From Nostocales cyanobacterium HT-58-2 (GTDB lineage Bacteria > Cyanobacteriota > Cyanobacteriia > Cyanobacteriales > Nostocaceae): 64,000 nucleotides of DNA. The position numbers and the translations under genes are program-made. The stretch is taken from assembly GCA_002163975.1 (NCBI GenBank), contig CP019636.1:6327501-6391500 (forward strand), given 5' to 3'. The notes beneath the pieces are model-generated. The model did no database searches. It was not told the DNA's origin and saw only the letters and a list, made by a program, of their open reading frames with translations. Shown here in pieces: positions 46,207-56,600 of the stretch; positions within the stretch are counted from its first letter, which is position 1; each line of letters begins with the position of its first letter.

Positions 46207-49200
46207 ATGGTTAGACTTGAAGAATTGACAAAAGGCACGCAAGTCAAAGGCATTCTACCAAATAGTATTGTCACCATTGTCGATGCTCAGTGGCATGGCT
46301 CGAATGTTGTCGAATTGACCTATAAGGATGCCAGTGGTTCTCTAGGGAATGAGTTGGTATTTCGAGACAGGGAATCTACTCTGGAAATTGTCACCTCTGG
46401 CGGTGCTTGGAGTTTTACCGCTGATGGTGCTAACTTTCGTTTGGTATCAGAAGCCCACCGTATCAATCTTGCTCATCTGTTCGACCCACTGTTAGCTGTT
46501 CACACATCCCTGGTAGAACCACTACCACACCAAATTACCGCCGTCTACGGAGAAATGCTGACTCGCCAACCTCTACGATTCCTGTTGGCAGATGATCCAG
46601 GAGCGGGTAAAACCATTATGGCAGGGTTGTTGATACGAGAATTGCTCATCCGAGGCGACTTGCATCGTTGCTTGGTAGTTTGTCCGGGTAGTTTAGCGCT
46701 ACAGTGGCAGGATGAACTGAGTCAAAAGTTCCATTTGCCTTTTGAAATTCTTACGAATGATCGTATTGAAGCTGCACGCACAGGAAATGCTTTTGCAGAG
46801 ATGCCGTTACTCATTGTACGGCTGGATAAACTCAGTCGTAATGAAGATTTGCAAGCCAAGTTAGCGCAAACAGATTGGGATTTGGTTGTTTGCGATGAGG
46901 CGCATAAAATGTCGGCTTCATTCTTCGGGGGTGAAATTAAGGAGACGAAACGTTATAAGCTGGGTAAGTTGTTGTCAAGTTTGACGCGGCATTTTTTATT
47001 AATGTCGGCAACACCACACAACGGTAAAGAAGAAGACTTCCAGTTGTTTATGGCGTTGCTGGATAGTGATAGATTTGAGGGACGCTTTCGTGATGGTGTC
47101 CATGTTATGGATACTTCTGACTTGATGCGGCGATTGGTTAAAGAAGATTTGCTGAAATTTGATGAGAAGCCGCTATTTCCAGAACGCCAAGCCAGCACGA
47201 TAGAGTACGAACTTTCGGATCGAGAAGCAGTCCTTTATAAGCGAGTTACTGAGTATGTGCGCGAGGAATTTAATCGCGCTGATGCTTTGGAAAATGAAGG
47301 ACGAAAAGGTACTGTTGGCTTTGCTTTGACTATTTTGCAGCGACGACTTGCTTCTTCACCAGAAGCTATCTACCAATCACTGCTACGTCGTCGGGAACGG
47401 TTGCAGAAAAGGCTACGGGAAGAAGAATTATTAAAGCGGGGACAGTCAGCAAGTTTTGATTTTGGACGAGTTATCGACTTGGAAGATATAGAAGATGATT
47501 TGGAGGATATTCCAGGGGAAGAACGCGAAGCTACAGAACAGGAAGTTATTGACCTTGCTACGGCATCACGTACAATCGCTGAATTACAAACAGAAATTAC
47601 TCTTTTACAAGAATTAGAACAACTAGCACTACAGGTAAGACGTAGTGGTAAAGATAAAAAATGGGAAGAACTCTCGAATCTGCTACAAAATAATGCGGAA
47701 ATGTTCAATGCTGAAGGACATCGACGCAAACTGGTGATTTTTACCGAGCATCGGGACACTTTAAATTATTTAACAGATAGGATTCGGACGCTACTTGGAC
47801 GTACTGAAGCAGTGGTGACGATTCACGGCGGTATGGGACGCGAAGAACGCCGCAAAGCGCAGCAGGCTTTTACCCAAGATATTGAAGTGCAAGTATTAAT
47901 AGCGACAGATGCTGCGGGTGAGGGAATTAATCTGCAACGATCGCACCTGATGGTGAATTATGATTTACCTTGGAATCCCAACCGCCTCGAACAGCGTTTT
48001 GGACGCATTCACCGGATTGGACAGACAGAGGTGTGTCACCTGTGGAATTTGGTAGCAGCAAAAACCCGTGAAGGGGATGTGTATCTGGCGCTGTTGAAGA
48101 AGTTGGAGATAGAACAGCAGGCGCTAGGTGGTAAAGTATTTGACGTTTTGGGGAAAGCCATTGCAGGCGCTGAGTTAAGAGAATTGTTAATTCAGGCAAT
48201 TCGTTATGGCGATCGCCCAGATGTCAGGGAACGTCTTAACCAAGTGGTAAAAGACAAACTCAACCAACAACGGTTACGAGAACTTTTGGAAGAACGAGCT
48301 TTGGCACGAAATTCGATGAATATTGCCAAAGTACAGCAAGTTCGGGAAGAAATGGAACGGGCGCAGGCAAGGCGGCTGCAACCTCATTTTATTGCTTCTT
48401 TCTTCCTGGAAGCTTTTACCCAGCTTGGTGGAACAGTGCGCCAGCGAGAACCACAGCGCTATCAAATCACCCATGTTCCAGCACTTATCCGTAATAGAGG
48501 ACGACAAATTGGTATAGGAGACGTATTGGGACGGAGTTACGAACGGATTTGTTTTGATAAAGCTCTCATTAATCCTCCTACAAAACCAGTGGCGGAATTT
48601 ATATGTTCCGGACATCCTCTGTTGGATGCCACAATTGACTTAACTTTGGAACGTCATTGGGATTTGTTGAAACAAGGTACTATCCTGGTAGACGATAATG
48701 ACCCCAGCGAAGATGTTCGTGCCTTGGTTTACCTGGAACATTCGATACAGGATGCACGAACAAGCCCCAATGGTACACGACGGGTGGTGTCCCGGCGGAT
48801 GCAGTATGTGGAAATTTGCCCTCATCCCCCAACCCCTTCTCCCCTCGTGGAAGAAGGTGATAATATACACTCCTCTCCCAAGTCCTCACCCATTGGAGAC
48901 GTTGGGGAGGGGGTGAGGGCAAAAAATGCAGGCTATGCGCCTTACCTCAATTATCGTCCGCTGACAGATGAGGAAAAGCCTATTGTGGAAGCGATTCTTG
49001 AACAATCTTGGTTGCGAAAAGATTCAGAAGCACAAGCAAAGAGTTATGCGATCGCCAACCTTGTTCCCCAACATCTTCAAGAACTAAGGCAGCGCAAAGA
49101 GGAACTCATTGCTAAGACGATGGTAGCGGTAAAAGACAGATTGACTAAGGAAATACATTACTGGGATCATCGGGCAGAAGAACTGAAAATGCAAGAAGAA

Positions 49201-49878
49201 GCTGGCAAGCCTAATGCCAAAATTAACTCAGGCAAAGCACGTCAGCGAGCAGATGAGTTGCAAGCGCGGTTGATGCAGCGTTTGGAGGAATTAGAGCAAG
49301 AACGCAGATTATCCCCATTACCGCCTGTGGTGGTTGGGGGTGCGCTGGTGGTGTCGGTAGGTTTGCTGCAACGACTGCAAGGCAAGCGACAGTCAGCAGC
49401 AGCGATATTTGCCAGAGAAACTACACGGGTTGAACTCGCAGCAATGGCGGCGGTGATGGAAGCGGAACGTCGTTTGGGGAACGAACCAAGGGATGTGAGT
49501 GCAGAAAAATGCGGCTATGATATCGAGTCGCGTCCCCTCTCCCGGAATGGAAGAGGAGGTGAGGGCTTGCGGTTTATTGAGGTGAAGGGGCGAATTGCAG
49601 GTGCAGAAACAGTAACAGTAACGAAGAATGAAATTATTACTGCACTAAATAAACCAGAGAATTTTATTTTGGCACTGGTGCAAGTGCCAAAGTCAGAGGA
49701 ATTTACCGAGGGCGATGCTTGGAAAGTTAAAGCGTCAGAGGGGACTTACAAGGTGCGTGAGAACGATTGTGTCATTCGTTATCTGCGGTGTCCGTTTCAC
49801 AAAGAGCCAGATTTTGCAGTGACAAGTATCAATTACGACTGGCGCGAGTTGTGGCAACAAGGAACTGAACCTATTTAG
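46207..49878 (+). CDS. SNF2-family helicase with C-terminal DUF3883 (HMA-type helicase component)
   Basis: 1223 residues. Helicase motif I is DDPGAGKTIM (Lys135), motif II CDEAH (residues 229-233), motif III LMSATPHNG, motif VI RLEQRFGRIHRIGQ. A long helical region follows (residues about 720-860, rich in Arg and Glu), and the end carries a DUF3883-type domain (LRFIEVKGRIAGAETVTVTKNEI), often nuclease-like. Two in-frame repeat insertions interrupt it. This is the H of a Helicase-Methylase-ATPase (HMA) defence operon, which I assign from gene order with the next two genes. ATG start with AAGGAAA upstream. Confidence 0.9.
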   Translation: MVRLEELTKGTQVKGILPNSIVTIVDAQWHGSNVVELTYKDASGSLGNELVFRDRESTLEIVTSGGAWSFTADGANFRLVSEAHRINLAHLFDPLLAVHTSLVEPLPHQITAVYGEMLTRQPLRFLLADDPGAGKTIMAGLLIRELLIRGDLHRCLVVCPGSLALQWQDELSQKFHLPFEILTNDRIEAARTGNAFAEMPLLIVRLDKLSRNEDLQAKLAQTDWDLVVCDEAHKMSASFFGGEIKETKRYKLGKLLSSLTRHFLLMSATPHNGKEEDFQLFMALLDSDRFEGRFRDGVHVMDTSDLMRRLVKEDLLKFDEKPLFPERQASTIEYELSDREAVLYKRVTEYVREEFNRADALENEGRKGTVGFALTILQRRLASSPEAIYQSLLRRRERLQKRLREEELLKRGQSASFDFGRVIDLEDIEDDLEDIPGEEREATEQEVIDLATASRTIAELQTEITLLQELEQLALQVRRSGKDKKWEELSNLLQNNAEMFNAEGHRRKLVIFTEHRDTLNYLTDRIRTLLGRTEAVVTIHGGMGREERRKAQQAFTQDIEVQVLIATDAAGEGINLQRSHLMVNYDLPWNPNRLEQRFGRIHRIGQTEVCHLWNLVAAKTREGDVYLALLKKLEIEQQALGGKVFDVLGKAIAGAELRELLIQAIRYGDRPDVRERLNQVVKDKLNQQRLRELLEERALARNSMNIAKVQQVREEMERAQARRLQPHFIASFFLEAFTQLGGTVRQREPQRYQITHVPALIRNRGRQIGIGDVLGRSYERICFDKALINPPTKPVAEFICSGHPLLDATIDLTLERHWDLLKQGTILVDDNDPSEDVRALVYLEHSIQDARTSPNGTRRVVSRRMQYVEICPHPPTPSPLVEEGDNIHSSPKSSPIGDVGEGVRAKNAGYAPYLNYRPLTDEEKPIVEAILEQSWLRKDSEAQAKSYAIANLVPQHLQELRQRKEELIAKTMVAVKDRLTKEIHYWDHRAEELKMQEEAGKPNAKINSGKARQRADELQARLMQRLEELEQERRLSPLPPVVVGGALVVSVGLLQRLQGKRQSAAAIFARETTRVELAAMAAVMEAERRLGNEPRDVSAEKCGYDIESRPLSRNGRGGEGLRFIEVKGRIAGAETVTVTKNEIITALNKPENFILALVQVPKSEEFTEGDAWKVKASEGTYKVRENDCVIRYLRCPFHKEPDFAVTSINYDWRELWQQGTEPI
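48815..48923. repeat. In-frame palindromic repeat inside the HMA helicase gene
   Basis: Bounded by TTTGCCCTCA (48815-48824) and its exact complement TGAGGGCAAA (48914-48923). It encodes a low-complexity segment (PHPPTPSPLVEEGD...GDVGEGVRAKN, about residues 871-907) out of keeping with the helicase. Similar CCCTCATCCCCCAACC-type elements are scattered in cyanobacterial intergenic DNA. The reading frame stays open. Confidence 0.75.
49533..49566. repeat. Second in-frame repeat inside the HMA helicase gene
   Basis: CCCCTCTCCCGG...GGAAGAGGAGGTGAGGGC is inserted just before the DUF3883 motif and encodes RPLSRNGRGGEG (about residues 1109-1120). It matches the CCCTCTCCC type of dispersed repeat and leaves the downstream RFIEVKGR motif in frame. 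Confidence 0.6.
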
Positions 49879-50231
49879 CTTTCACTTCCTTCTTCTCTCT
49901 CAACATCGGAAAGGAAGAGAGGGTACAGCCTGCAGTCAAAAAATAATTATTAAACAGAGTAATTTAATACTTGTTAATACTTAGTTGTTGACGTTCTCTG
50001 AAAAATAGTTACACTGTAAGAAGTCAAAAATATCACCTAATTTTTCTCTGTTAAAGGACAACGGAGCGAGTCCCTCCGTTTCCTACATTACGCATCTATC
50101 AAACTATACAAGCTGTATATCCACAGAATTATTTTTAAGTCTGCTTAGCGGGCTGGTTTTTTTATGCCTGATTTTTAACTCAGTGTTTTCAAGATTTTGT
50201 GTACTAATACTAATGTATTATATTTATCCAA
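49879..50231. promoter_or_regulatory. HMA intergenic region with candidate promoter
   Basis: No gene in 353 bases. TTGACG (49988-49993) and TACACT (50010-50015), 16 bases apart, form a candidate sigma-70-type promoter for the methylase. AACGGAG / CTCCGTT (50060-50066 and 50074-50080) forms a 7-bp hairpin downstream of it. So the methylase and ATPase may be transcribed separately from the helicase. Confidence 0.45.
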
Positions 50232-53039
50232 ATGAATTATCGCAAGAAGCTAATCGAAGTCGCGTTACCACTTGAAGCAATTAATAAAGAATCTGCAAGA
50301 GAAAAATCAATTCGACACGGACATCCTTCAACTCTGCATTTATGGTGGGCGCGGCGACCTTTGGCAGCTTGTCGGGCGGTGTTGTTTGCATCTTTAGTAG
50401 ATGATCCGTCAAGTCATCCTGATAAATTTCCCACTGAAGAGGCGCAGGAAACAGAGAGAAAACGTCTGTTTGAAATCATCGAACAACTGGTGAAGTGGGA
50501 GAATATCAACAATCCGGAAGTTTTAGACAAAGCTAAAGCAGAAATTCTCAAATCAACTAATAATAATCCACCACCTGTGCTAGACCCCTTTTGTGGTGGA
50601 GGTTCGATACCTTTAGAAGCCCAAAGATTGGGGTTAGAAGCACATGGGAGTGATATTAATCCGGTAGCGGTTTTGATTACCAAAGCTTTGATTGAAATTC
50701 CACCGAAGTTTGCAAATCAGCCTCCGGTGAACCCTGATTCTCGTAAGAATTCCCTGAAAACTCAAAAATGGTATGGGGCGCAGGGATTGGCTGAAGATGT
50801 GCGCTATTACGGGCAATGGATGCGGGATGAAGCTTTTAAGCGAATTGGGCATCTTTACCCAAAGGTGAATTTACCAAAGGAATATGGAGGCGATGAGGCA
50901 ACAGTTATTGCTTGGTTATGGGCAAGAACGGTGAAATGTCCTAATCCGGCTTGTGGGTGTCAAATGCCTTTGGTACGTTCTTTTACGCTTGCATCTAAGA
51001 AAGGAAAGGAAGCATGGGTAGAACCAATTATTGACAGCAGCCAGCAACTGCCTGTAGTGAGTTTTAAGGTGAAGACTGGTAAGGGTAAGACACTAGACGG
51101 AACAGTAAGCCGTAAGGGTGCAATTTGTATCTTTTGTGGTACTCCTGTGCCTTTAGACTACATTCGCGCTGAAGGGAAAGCAGGGCGGATGGGCAGACAG
51201 TTAATGACTATTGTGGCAGAAGGTGAGCGTGGGCGGGTGTATTTGTCACCGACTCAGGAGCATGAGGAAATAGCAGTCTTAGCACAGCCAAAGTGGAAGC
51301 CTGAAACTGAACTTTCTACACATCCTCAGTACATGGCTGCACCACGCTATGGCATGGCTCGTCACTGTGACCTTTTTACCAGGCGTCAGCTTGTAGCATT
51401 AACCATTATCAATGACTTGGTAAACGAAGCAAGAGAAAAGGTGCTTGCTGATGCTATTACTGCTCAAATGACAGATGATGGTTTAGCACTTAATGAAAAT
51501 GGTACGGCTGCAACTGCTTACGTAGACGCGGTGGCAACATATTTGGCGTTTACGGTAGACCGAATGAGTGATTACAGTTCAAGCATTTGTAGTTGGCACT
51601 CATCAGGAGAGAAAATGCGAAATACGTTTGCCCGCCAAGCGATTCCCATGACTTGGGACTATGCAGAAGTAAATCCGTTCAGCAGTTCTACTGGTAACTT
51701 TCAGGGTGCAGTTGACTGGGTTTATGGAGTTTTGAAAGTATCTAATTGTCAGGTCAAGGGATTAGCAAAACAACAGGATGCTATTCAGATAATTAATGGT
51801 ATAAGTAGTCCACTCATCTCTACTGACCCACCATATTATGATGCAATACCATACGCCGACTTGTCAGATTTCTTTTACGTCTGGCTGCGTCGTTCATTAG
51901 GCAATATTTTTCCTAAAATTTTCACAACTTTGCTTGTTCCTAAAAACCAAGAACTTGTGGCAGATGCGTTTCGTCACGGTAGCCGTGAGAGAGCAAAGCA
52001 ATTTTTTGAAGAAGGATTAGTCAAAGTATTTACTAATGCAAGAAAAGCAGCTCATCCTGATTATCCCCTTACTGTTTACTATGCCTTCAAGCAAACAGAA
52101 ACAGAAGATGATGACGATGAAGATGGAAGCAATCAGGTAAACGTTGCTTCAACAGGTTGGGAAACAATGTTAGAAGGCTTAATTCAAGCAGGTTTTAGCA
52201 TTACAGGTACATTACCAATGCGTACAGAATTAAGCAACAGAATGAGAGGTCAGGCATCTAACGCCCTCGCATCCTCCATCGTCCTTGTCTGCCGTCCTCG
52301 CCCAGAAACCGCACCATCCACTACCCGTCGCCAATTCGTCAACACCCTCAAACGCGAACTCCCCGACGCCCTACACAAACTACAACAAGGCAACATCGCC
52401 CCGGTAGACTTGGCACAAGCCAGCATTGGTCCCGGCATGGCAATATACTCCGGCTACAGCAAAGTCTTGGAATCAGATGGCACACCAATGCGCGTTCGCA
52501 CCGCCCTACAACTGATTAACCAAACCTTAGACGAATTCCTCGCCGAACAAGAAGGAGAATTTGACGCTGAAACCCGCTTTGCTCTGATTTGGTTTGAACA
52601 GCACGCCTTTGGTGAAGGGTTATTTGGCGATGCGGAAACCCTCTCAAAAGCTAAAAATACCTCAGTCAAAGGTATGGAGAACGCTGGCATCCTACTAGCT
52701 AAATTTAGCAAAGTGCGACTACTGCGCCGCGACGAATTGCCAAAAGATTGGAACCCACAAACGGATAACCGCCTCACTATCTGGGAAGCGACACAGTACA
52801 TGATTAGGGAATTGCAAGACGGTGCTGGAAATATAGGCGCTGCCAATTTGCTATCTCAACTCGGAACCATAGGAGAAGCAGCAAGGGAATTAGCTTATCG
52901 GTTGTATAACATTTGCGACAGGAAAGGCTGGGCTGCTGAAGGTGTCGCTTACAACAGCTTGGTAATTTCTTGGTCGGAGATTTCCCGCCTCACTGCTGAT
53001 AGTGAAGAACAGACTCCCATACAAGTAGCGTTGTTTTAG
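50232..53039 (+). CDS. DUF1156-containing adenine-specific DNA methylase (HMA-type)
   Basis: 935 residues. The N-terminal DUF1156 segment is IEVALPLEAINKESAREKSI...HPSTLHLWWARRP. The SAM-binding motif DPFCGGGSIPLEA is at 118-130, and the catalytic DPPYYD at 532-537, the D-P-P-Y form used by N6-adenine methylases. Between them lie two Cys clusters (CPNPACGC, CIFCGTP), a zinc ribbon. It corresponds to the COG1743 methylase. A large protein like this probably marks host DNA for the defence system; the target sequence is unknown. It lies 353 bases after the helicase and 91 before the ATPase. Confidence 0.92.
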   Translation: MNYRKKLIEVALPLEAINKESAREKSIRHGHPSTLHLWWARRPLAACRAVLFASLVDDPSSHPDKFPTEEAQETERKRLFEIIEQLVKWENINNPEVLDKAKAEILKSTNNNPPPVLDPFCGGGSIPLEAQRLGLEAHGSDINPVAVLITKALIEIPPKFANQPPVNPDSRKNSLKTQKWYGAQGLAEDVRYYGQWMRDEAFKRIGHLYPKVNLPKEYGGDEATVIAWLWARTVKCPNPACGCQMPLVRSFTLASKKGKEAWVEPIIDSSQQLPVVSFKVKTGKGKTLDGTVSRKGAICIFCGTPVPLDYIRAEGKAGRMGRQLMTIVAEGERGRVYLSPTQEHEEIAVLAQPKWKPETELSTHPQYMAAPRYGMARHCDLFTRRQLVALTIINDLVNEAREKVLADAITAQMTDDGLALNENGTAATAYVDAVATYLAFTVDRMSDYSSSICSWHSSGEKMRNTFARQAIPMTWDYAEVNPFSSSTGNFQGAVDWVYGVLKVSNCQVKGLAKQQDAIQIINGISSPLISTDPPYYDAIPYADLSDFFYVWLRRSLGNIFPKIFTTLLVPKNQELVADAFRHGSRERAKQFFEEGLVKVFTNARKAAHPDYPLTVYYAFKQTETEDDDDEDGSNQVNVASTGWETMLEGLIQAGFSITGTLPMRTELSNRMRGQASNALASSIVLVCRPRPETAPSTTRRQFVNTLKRELPDALHKLQQGNIAPVDLAQASIGPGMAIYSGYSKVLESDGTPMRVRTALQLINQTLDEFLAEQEGEFDAETRFALIWFEQHAFGEGLFGDAETLSKAKNTSVKGMENAGILLAKFSKVRLLRRDELPKDWNPQTDNRLTIWEATQYMIRELQDGAGNIGAANLLSQLGTIGEAARELAYRLYNICDRKGWAAEGVAYNSLVISWSEISRLTADSEEQTPIQVALF

Positions 53040-53130
53040 AAATGGAATTTGAGAAGTGTCCACCGTAAATTCTGGGGAAAGGGCAGGGGTGAGAGCAATT
53101 TCACTAAATAAATCAGTATAAAAAATAACT

Positions 53131-56100
53131 ATGAGTATTAGTAACCGCGAACGAGTTGGCAGAGCATTAGACCTCTTGAAAGATGGCTTATATCCCTTTG
53201 TGGAAAGGGAGATGCGTTCCGTTTATAACGATAAGTGGCTAGTCGCCGCCACGCCTTTTGTATCAGAAGACCGTAACCTACGGCGCACTGTTCAACAACT
53301 CCTTAAACAAGATATCTCAGAACAGCTTAAACTGATGTTTGGTCAGTGGCGTGAGGTATTTAAAAAAACTCTAGGCAACGCGGAAAAAAACTTAGTTGGG
53401 GAATTAAAAGAGACACGCAACGCTTGGGCGCATAACGAACCATTCTCTACAGAAGACGCCTATCGCGCTCTTGATAGCGTCTCGCGGTTACTGTCTTCCA
53501 TCTCCGCACCAGAAGCAGATGAAGTTGACAAGCAAAAACAAGAACTGTTGCGCGTTCGCTTTGCCGAACAAGCCCGTCGTGAAACTCGCCGCGCAACTCT
53601 CCAACCTGTAGAAGGCAATCCCACAGGTGGTTTAAAATCCTGGCGAGAAATTGTCACGCCTCACCCAGATGTTGCTTCTGGTCGCTATCAACAGGCAGAA
53701 TTTGCTGCCGACCTTTGGCAAGTTTATTTAGATGAAGGTTCTGACGAATACCGCGTACCTACTGAGTTTTTCAGCCGCACTTTCCTTACTGAAGGGCTGA
53801 AGCAACTACTCACAAATGCCTTGCTACGTCTTTCTGGCAAGGGAGGCGACCCCGTTATCGAACTGCAAACCAACTTTGGTGGCGGCAAAACTCACGCCAT
53901 GTTGGGATTATACCACCTGTTTATGGGAGTTCCGGCATCTGAGTTACCTGGATTAGAACCAGTCCTGGAAGCAGCAGGTGTTTTGCCTCCTTCTAAAGTA
54001 AGCACAGCGGTGCTGGTGGGAAATAAAATTTCTCCAGGTCAGCCGCAACATAAAAAAGATGGCACAGTTGTCAGGACTCTCTGGGGCGAACTAGCTTGGC
54101 AGCTGGGTGGTAGGGAAGCCTACGAAATGATTCGTTCTTCAGATGAAACCTCAACTAACCCAGGCGATACCCTGCGGCTGTTGTTTAACCGCTATGCACC
54201 CTGCCTAATTTTAATTGATGAATGGGTGGCTTATGCTCGTCAGCTGCACGAACAAAATGATCTCCCTGGAGGCAGCTTTGACACTCACTTTACTTTTGCC
54301 CAGACTTTGAGCGAGTCGGCAAAAAACGCTACACAAACGCTGTTAGTGGTCAGTATTCCCGCTTCTGATAATGAGATAGGAGGCGATCGCGGTAAGGAAG
54401 CCTTGAGTAGACTCAAAAACGCTATTGGCAGAGTCGAATCTCCTTGGCGTCCAGCAAGTGCTGATGAAAGCTTTGAAATTGTGCGGCGGCGATTATTTCA
54501 ACCCATCACCCAAGAAAGCGGCTTTATTGCTCGTGATGCGGTTATCCGCGCTTTTGGGGAATTGTACCAAACCCAACCGCAAGAATTCCCTTCTGAATGT
54601 CGGGAAGCAAGTTATAAGCGACGGCTAGAAAATGCTTATCCCATCCATCCAGAACTATTTGACCGACTTTACAACGACTGGTCAACTCTAGACAAATTTC
54701 AACGCACACGCGGTGTCCTGCGACTGATGGCAAAGGTGATTCACTCACTTTGGGAGGGACAGGACAAGAGTTTGTTAATTATGCCTGCCAACGTGCCAAT
54801 GGATGATGGACAGGTGCAAGCAGAATTAACTCGTTACTTGGAAGACAACTGGGTACCAGTGATTGAAAAAGATGTGGATGGATATAATTCGCTGCCATTG
54901 GCGTGCGATCGCCAAAACCCAAACTTAGGACGTTACTCTGCCTGCCGTCGTGTTGCCCGGACAATTTACCTTGGTTCCGCCCCCACACTGCGAGCAGCCA
55001 ATCGCGGTGTAGAAGACAACCGGATCAAATTGGGCTGCGTCCAACCAGGGGAAAGTGTTGCTACCTTCGGGGATGCCCTACGCCGACTGACCGACCAAGC
55101 CACACATCTTTACGTCGATAACACTCGTTACTGGTTCTCGACTCAACCGAGTGTCACCCGACTTGCCCAAGATAGAGCCGAGCAAATTCAACAAACTCAG
55201 GATAAAGTTTGGGATGAAATTATTCATCGACTCAAAGCTGACAAGCAACGCGGTGAGTTTGCTGGAGTGCATATTGCCCCTGACTCCACCGCAGATGTTC
55301 CTGATGAAATGGCTGTGAGGCTGGTTGTTTTGGGACCGCAGCATCCTCATAAAAACAAGGAAAGTGATACCGAAGCCCGCACTAGGGCAGAAGAAATACT
55401 TAACCAAAAAGGAGCTAGTCCTCGGTACTGCAAAAATATGTTGCTGTTTCTAGCACCAGACAAGGCAAAACTTGAGTTACTAGAACAATCTGTCTGCCAG
55501 TACCTCGCCTGGAATTCGATTATGCGAGATAAAGAAGCTTTGAACTTGGATGTTTTTCAAAGCAATCAGGCGACAACAAAACAACAGCAAACTGACAAAG
55601 ATGTTAAAAATTTAATTCAGGAAGCTTACATCTGGCTATTGGTGCCGGAACAACCAGATCCCCAAGGGGCGATAGAGTGGCAAGAAATCCGACTACAAAA
55701 GCAAGACTCTCCTGTTTTGCAGGCAAGCCGCAAAGCCATTCACGAAGAACATTTGATTGCTAACTATGCTGCCAGTCGCCTACGCTTGGAAGCCCTCGAC
55801 CCCTATTTGTGGCGAGATGTCAATCACCTCGACCTTAAGAAACTGTGGGAGTACCTAGCGTACTACTTGTACTTGCCACGCCTCAAAAATCAACAAGTAC
55901 TGTTAGAGGCGATAAAAGAAGGAGTCGCAGCCTTACTACTGTGGAATGAAAATTTTGCTTACGCCACAGGCTGGGATGAAGCCAAAGGGCGTTACCTGGG
56001 TTTGAAGGCAGCTGAACATATTACCGTAACACTAAGCAGTCAAAACCTGATAGTTAAACCAGAAGTAGCGCAACGCCAGTTTGATGCAGATGCTGCTACA

Positions 56101-56478
56101 GCTAAAACTCAGACTTCAGTGGTTAAAGAAGCAACAGGGACAGGGGTCTATAAGACTGAAAAGCAAAGTACTAAAGTCGGTTTTGATAATGTAGAACCAC
56201 GAAATGGTTCTTCCTCTGATGATCAAACAACCGTCACAGTTCCACCAAAACGCTTCTATGGCTCAGTCAAGTTAGACTCATTGCGGTTACGACGTGATGC
56301 GGGACAGATAGCGGACGAGGTCATTCAACACCTTAGCAGTTTGGTCGGTGCAGAAGTAGAAATTACTTTGGAACTTCAGGTCACTGTTCCTGATGGAGTA
56401 CCAGAGAATGTGATTCGCACAGTCACAGAGAACTGTCGGGTTTTGAAATTTACTAATCAGGAATTTGAGCAAGAGTAG
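53131..56478 (+). CDS. DUF499 ATPase with N-terminal Swt1-like HEPN domain (HMA-type)
   Basis: 1115 residues. The first ~130 residues resemble a Swt1-type HEPN domain and contain the R-x4-H motif of HEPN ribonucleases, RNAWAH (Arg96, His101). The rest is the DUF499 (COG1483) ATPase: Walker A TNFGGGKTHAM (Lys253) and Walker B CLILIDEWVAY. The C-terminus has a separate conserved strand (RFYGSVKLDSLRLRRDAGQIADEV). With the helicase and methylase it completes an HMA-like triad. Possible RNase activity is inferred from the motif. Confidence 0.9.
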   Translation: MSISNRERVGRALDLLKDGLYPFVEREMRSVYNDKWLVAATPFVSEDRNLRRTVQQLLKQDISEQLKLMFGQWREVFKKTLGNAEKNLVGELKETRNAWAHNEPFSTEDAYRALDSVSRLLSSISAPEADEVDKQKQELLRVRFAEQARRETRRATLQPVEGNPTGGLKSWREIVTPHPDVASGRYQQAEFAADLWQVYLDEGSDEYRVPTEFFSRTFLTEGLKQLLTNALLRLSGKGGDPVIELQTNFGGGKTHAMLGLYHLFMGVPASELPGLEPVLEAAGVLPPSKVSTAVLVGNKISPGQPQHKKDGTVVRTLWGELAWQLGGREAYEMIRSSDETSTNPGDTLRLLFNRYAPCLILIDEWVAYARQLHEQNDLPGGSFDTHFTFAQTLSESAKNATQTLLVVSIPASDNEIGGDRGKEALSRLKNAIGRVESPWRPASADESFEIVRRRLFQPITQESGFIARDAVIRAFGELYQTQPQEFPSECREASYKRRLENAYPIHPELFDRLYNDWSTLDKFQRTRGVLRLMAKVIHSLWEGQDKSLLIMPANVPMDDGQVQAELTRYLEDNWVPVIEKDVDGYNSLPLACDRQNPNLGRYSACRRVARTIYLGSAPTLRAANRGVEDNRIKLGCVQPGESVATFGDALRRLTDQATHLYVDNTRYWFSTQPSVTRLAQDRAEQIQQTQDKVWDEIIHRLKADKQRGEFAGVHIAPDSTADVPDEMAVRLVVLGPQHPHKNKESDTEARTRAEEILNQKGASPRYCKNMLLFLAPDKAKLELLEQSVCQYLAWNSIMRDKEALNLDVFQSNQATTKQQQTDKDVKNLIQEAYIWLLVPEQPDPQGAIEWQEIRLQKQDSPVLQASRKAIHEEHLIANYAASRLRLEALDPYLWRDVNHLDLKKLWEYLAYYLYLPRLKNQQVLLEAIKEGVAALLLWNENFAYATGWDEAKGRYLGLKAAEHITVTLSSQNLIVKPEVAQRQFDADAATAKTQTSVVKEATGTGVYKTEKQSTKVGFDNVEPRNGSSSDDQTTVTVPPKRFYGSVKLDSLRLRRDAGQIADEVIQHLSSLVGAEVEITLELQVTVPDGVPENVIRTVTENCRVLKFTNQEFEQE

Positions 56479-56600
56479 CTTTGTGGAAGAGTATCAAAAA
56501 TCAGTTATCAAAATTAACGGAATATATCTACAAATCATATGTCTACAAATCCTCGTGAACAGCGAGGTTTAATTTGTGAATCTACAAATATATACATGAA

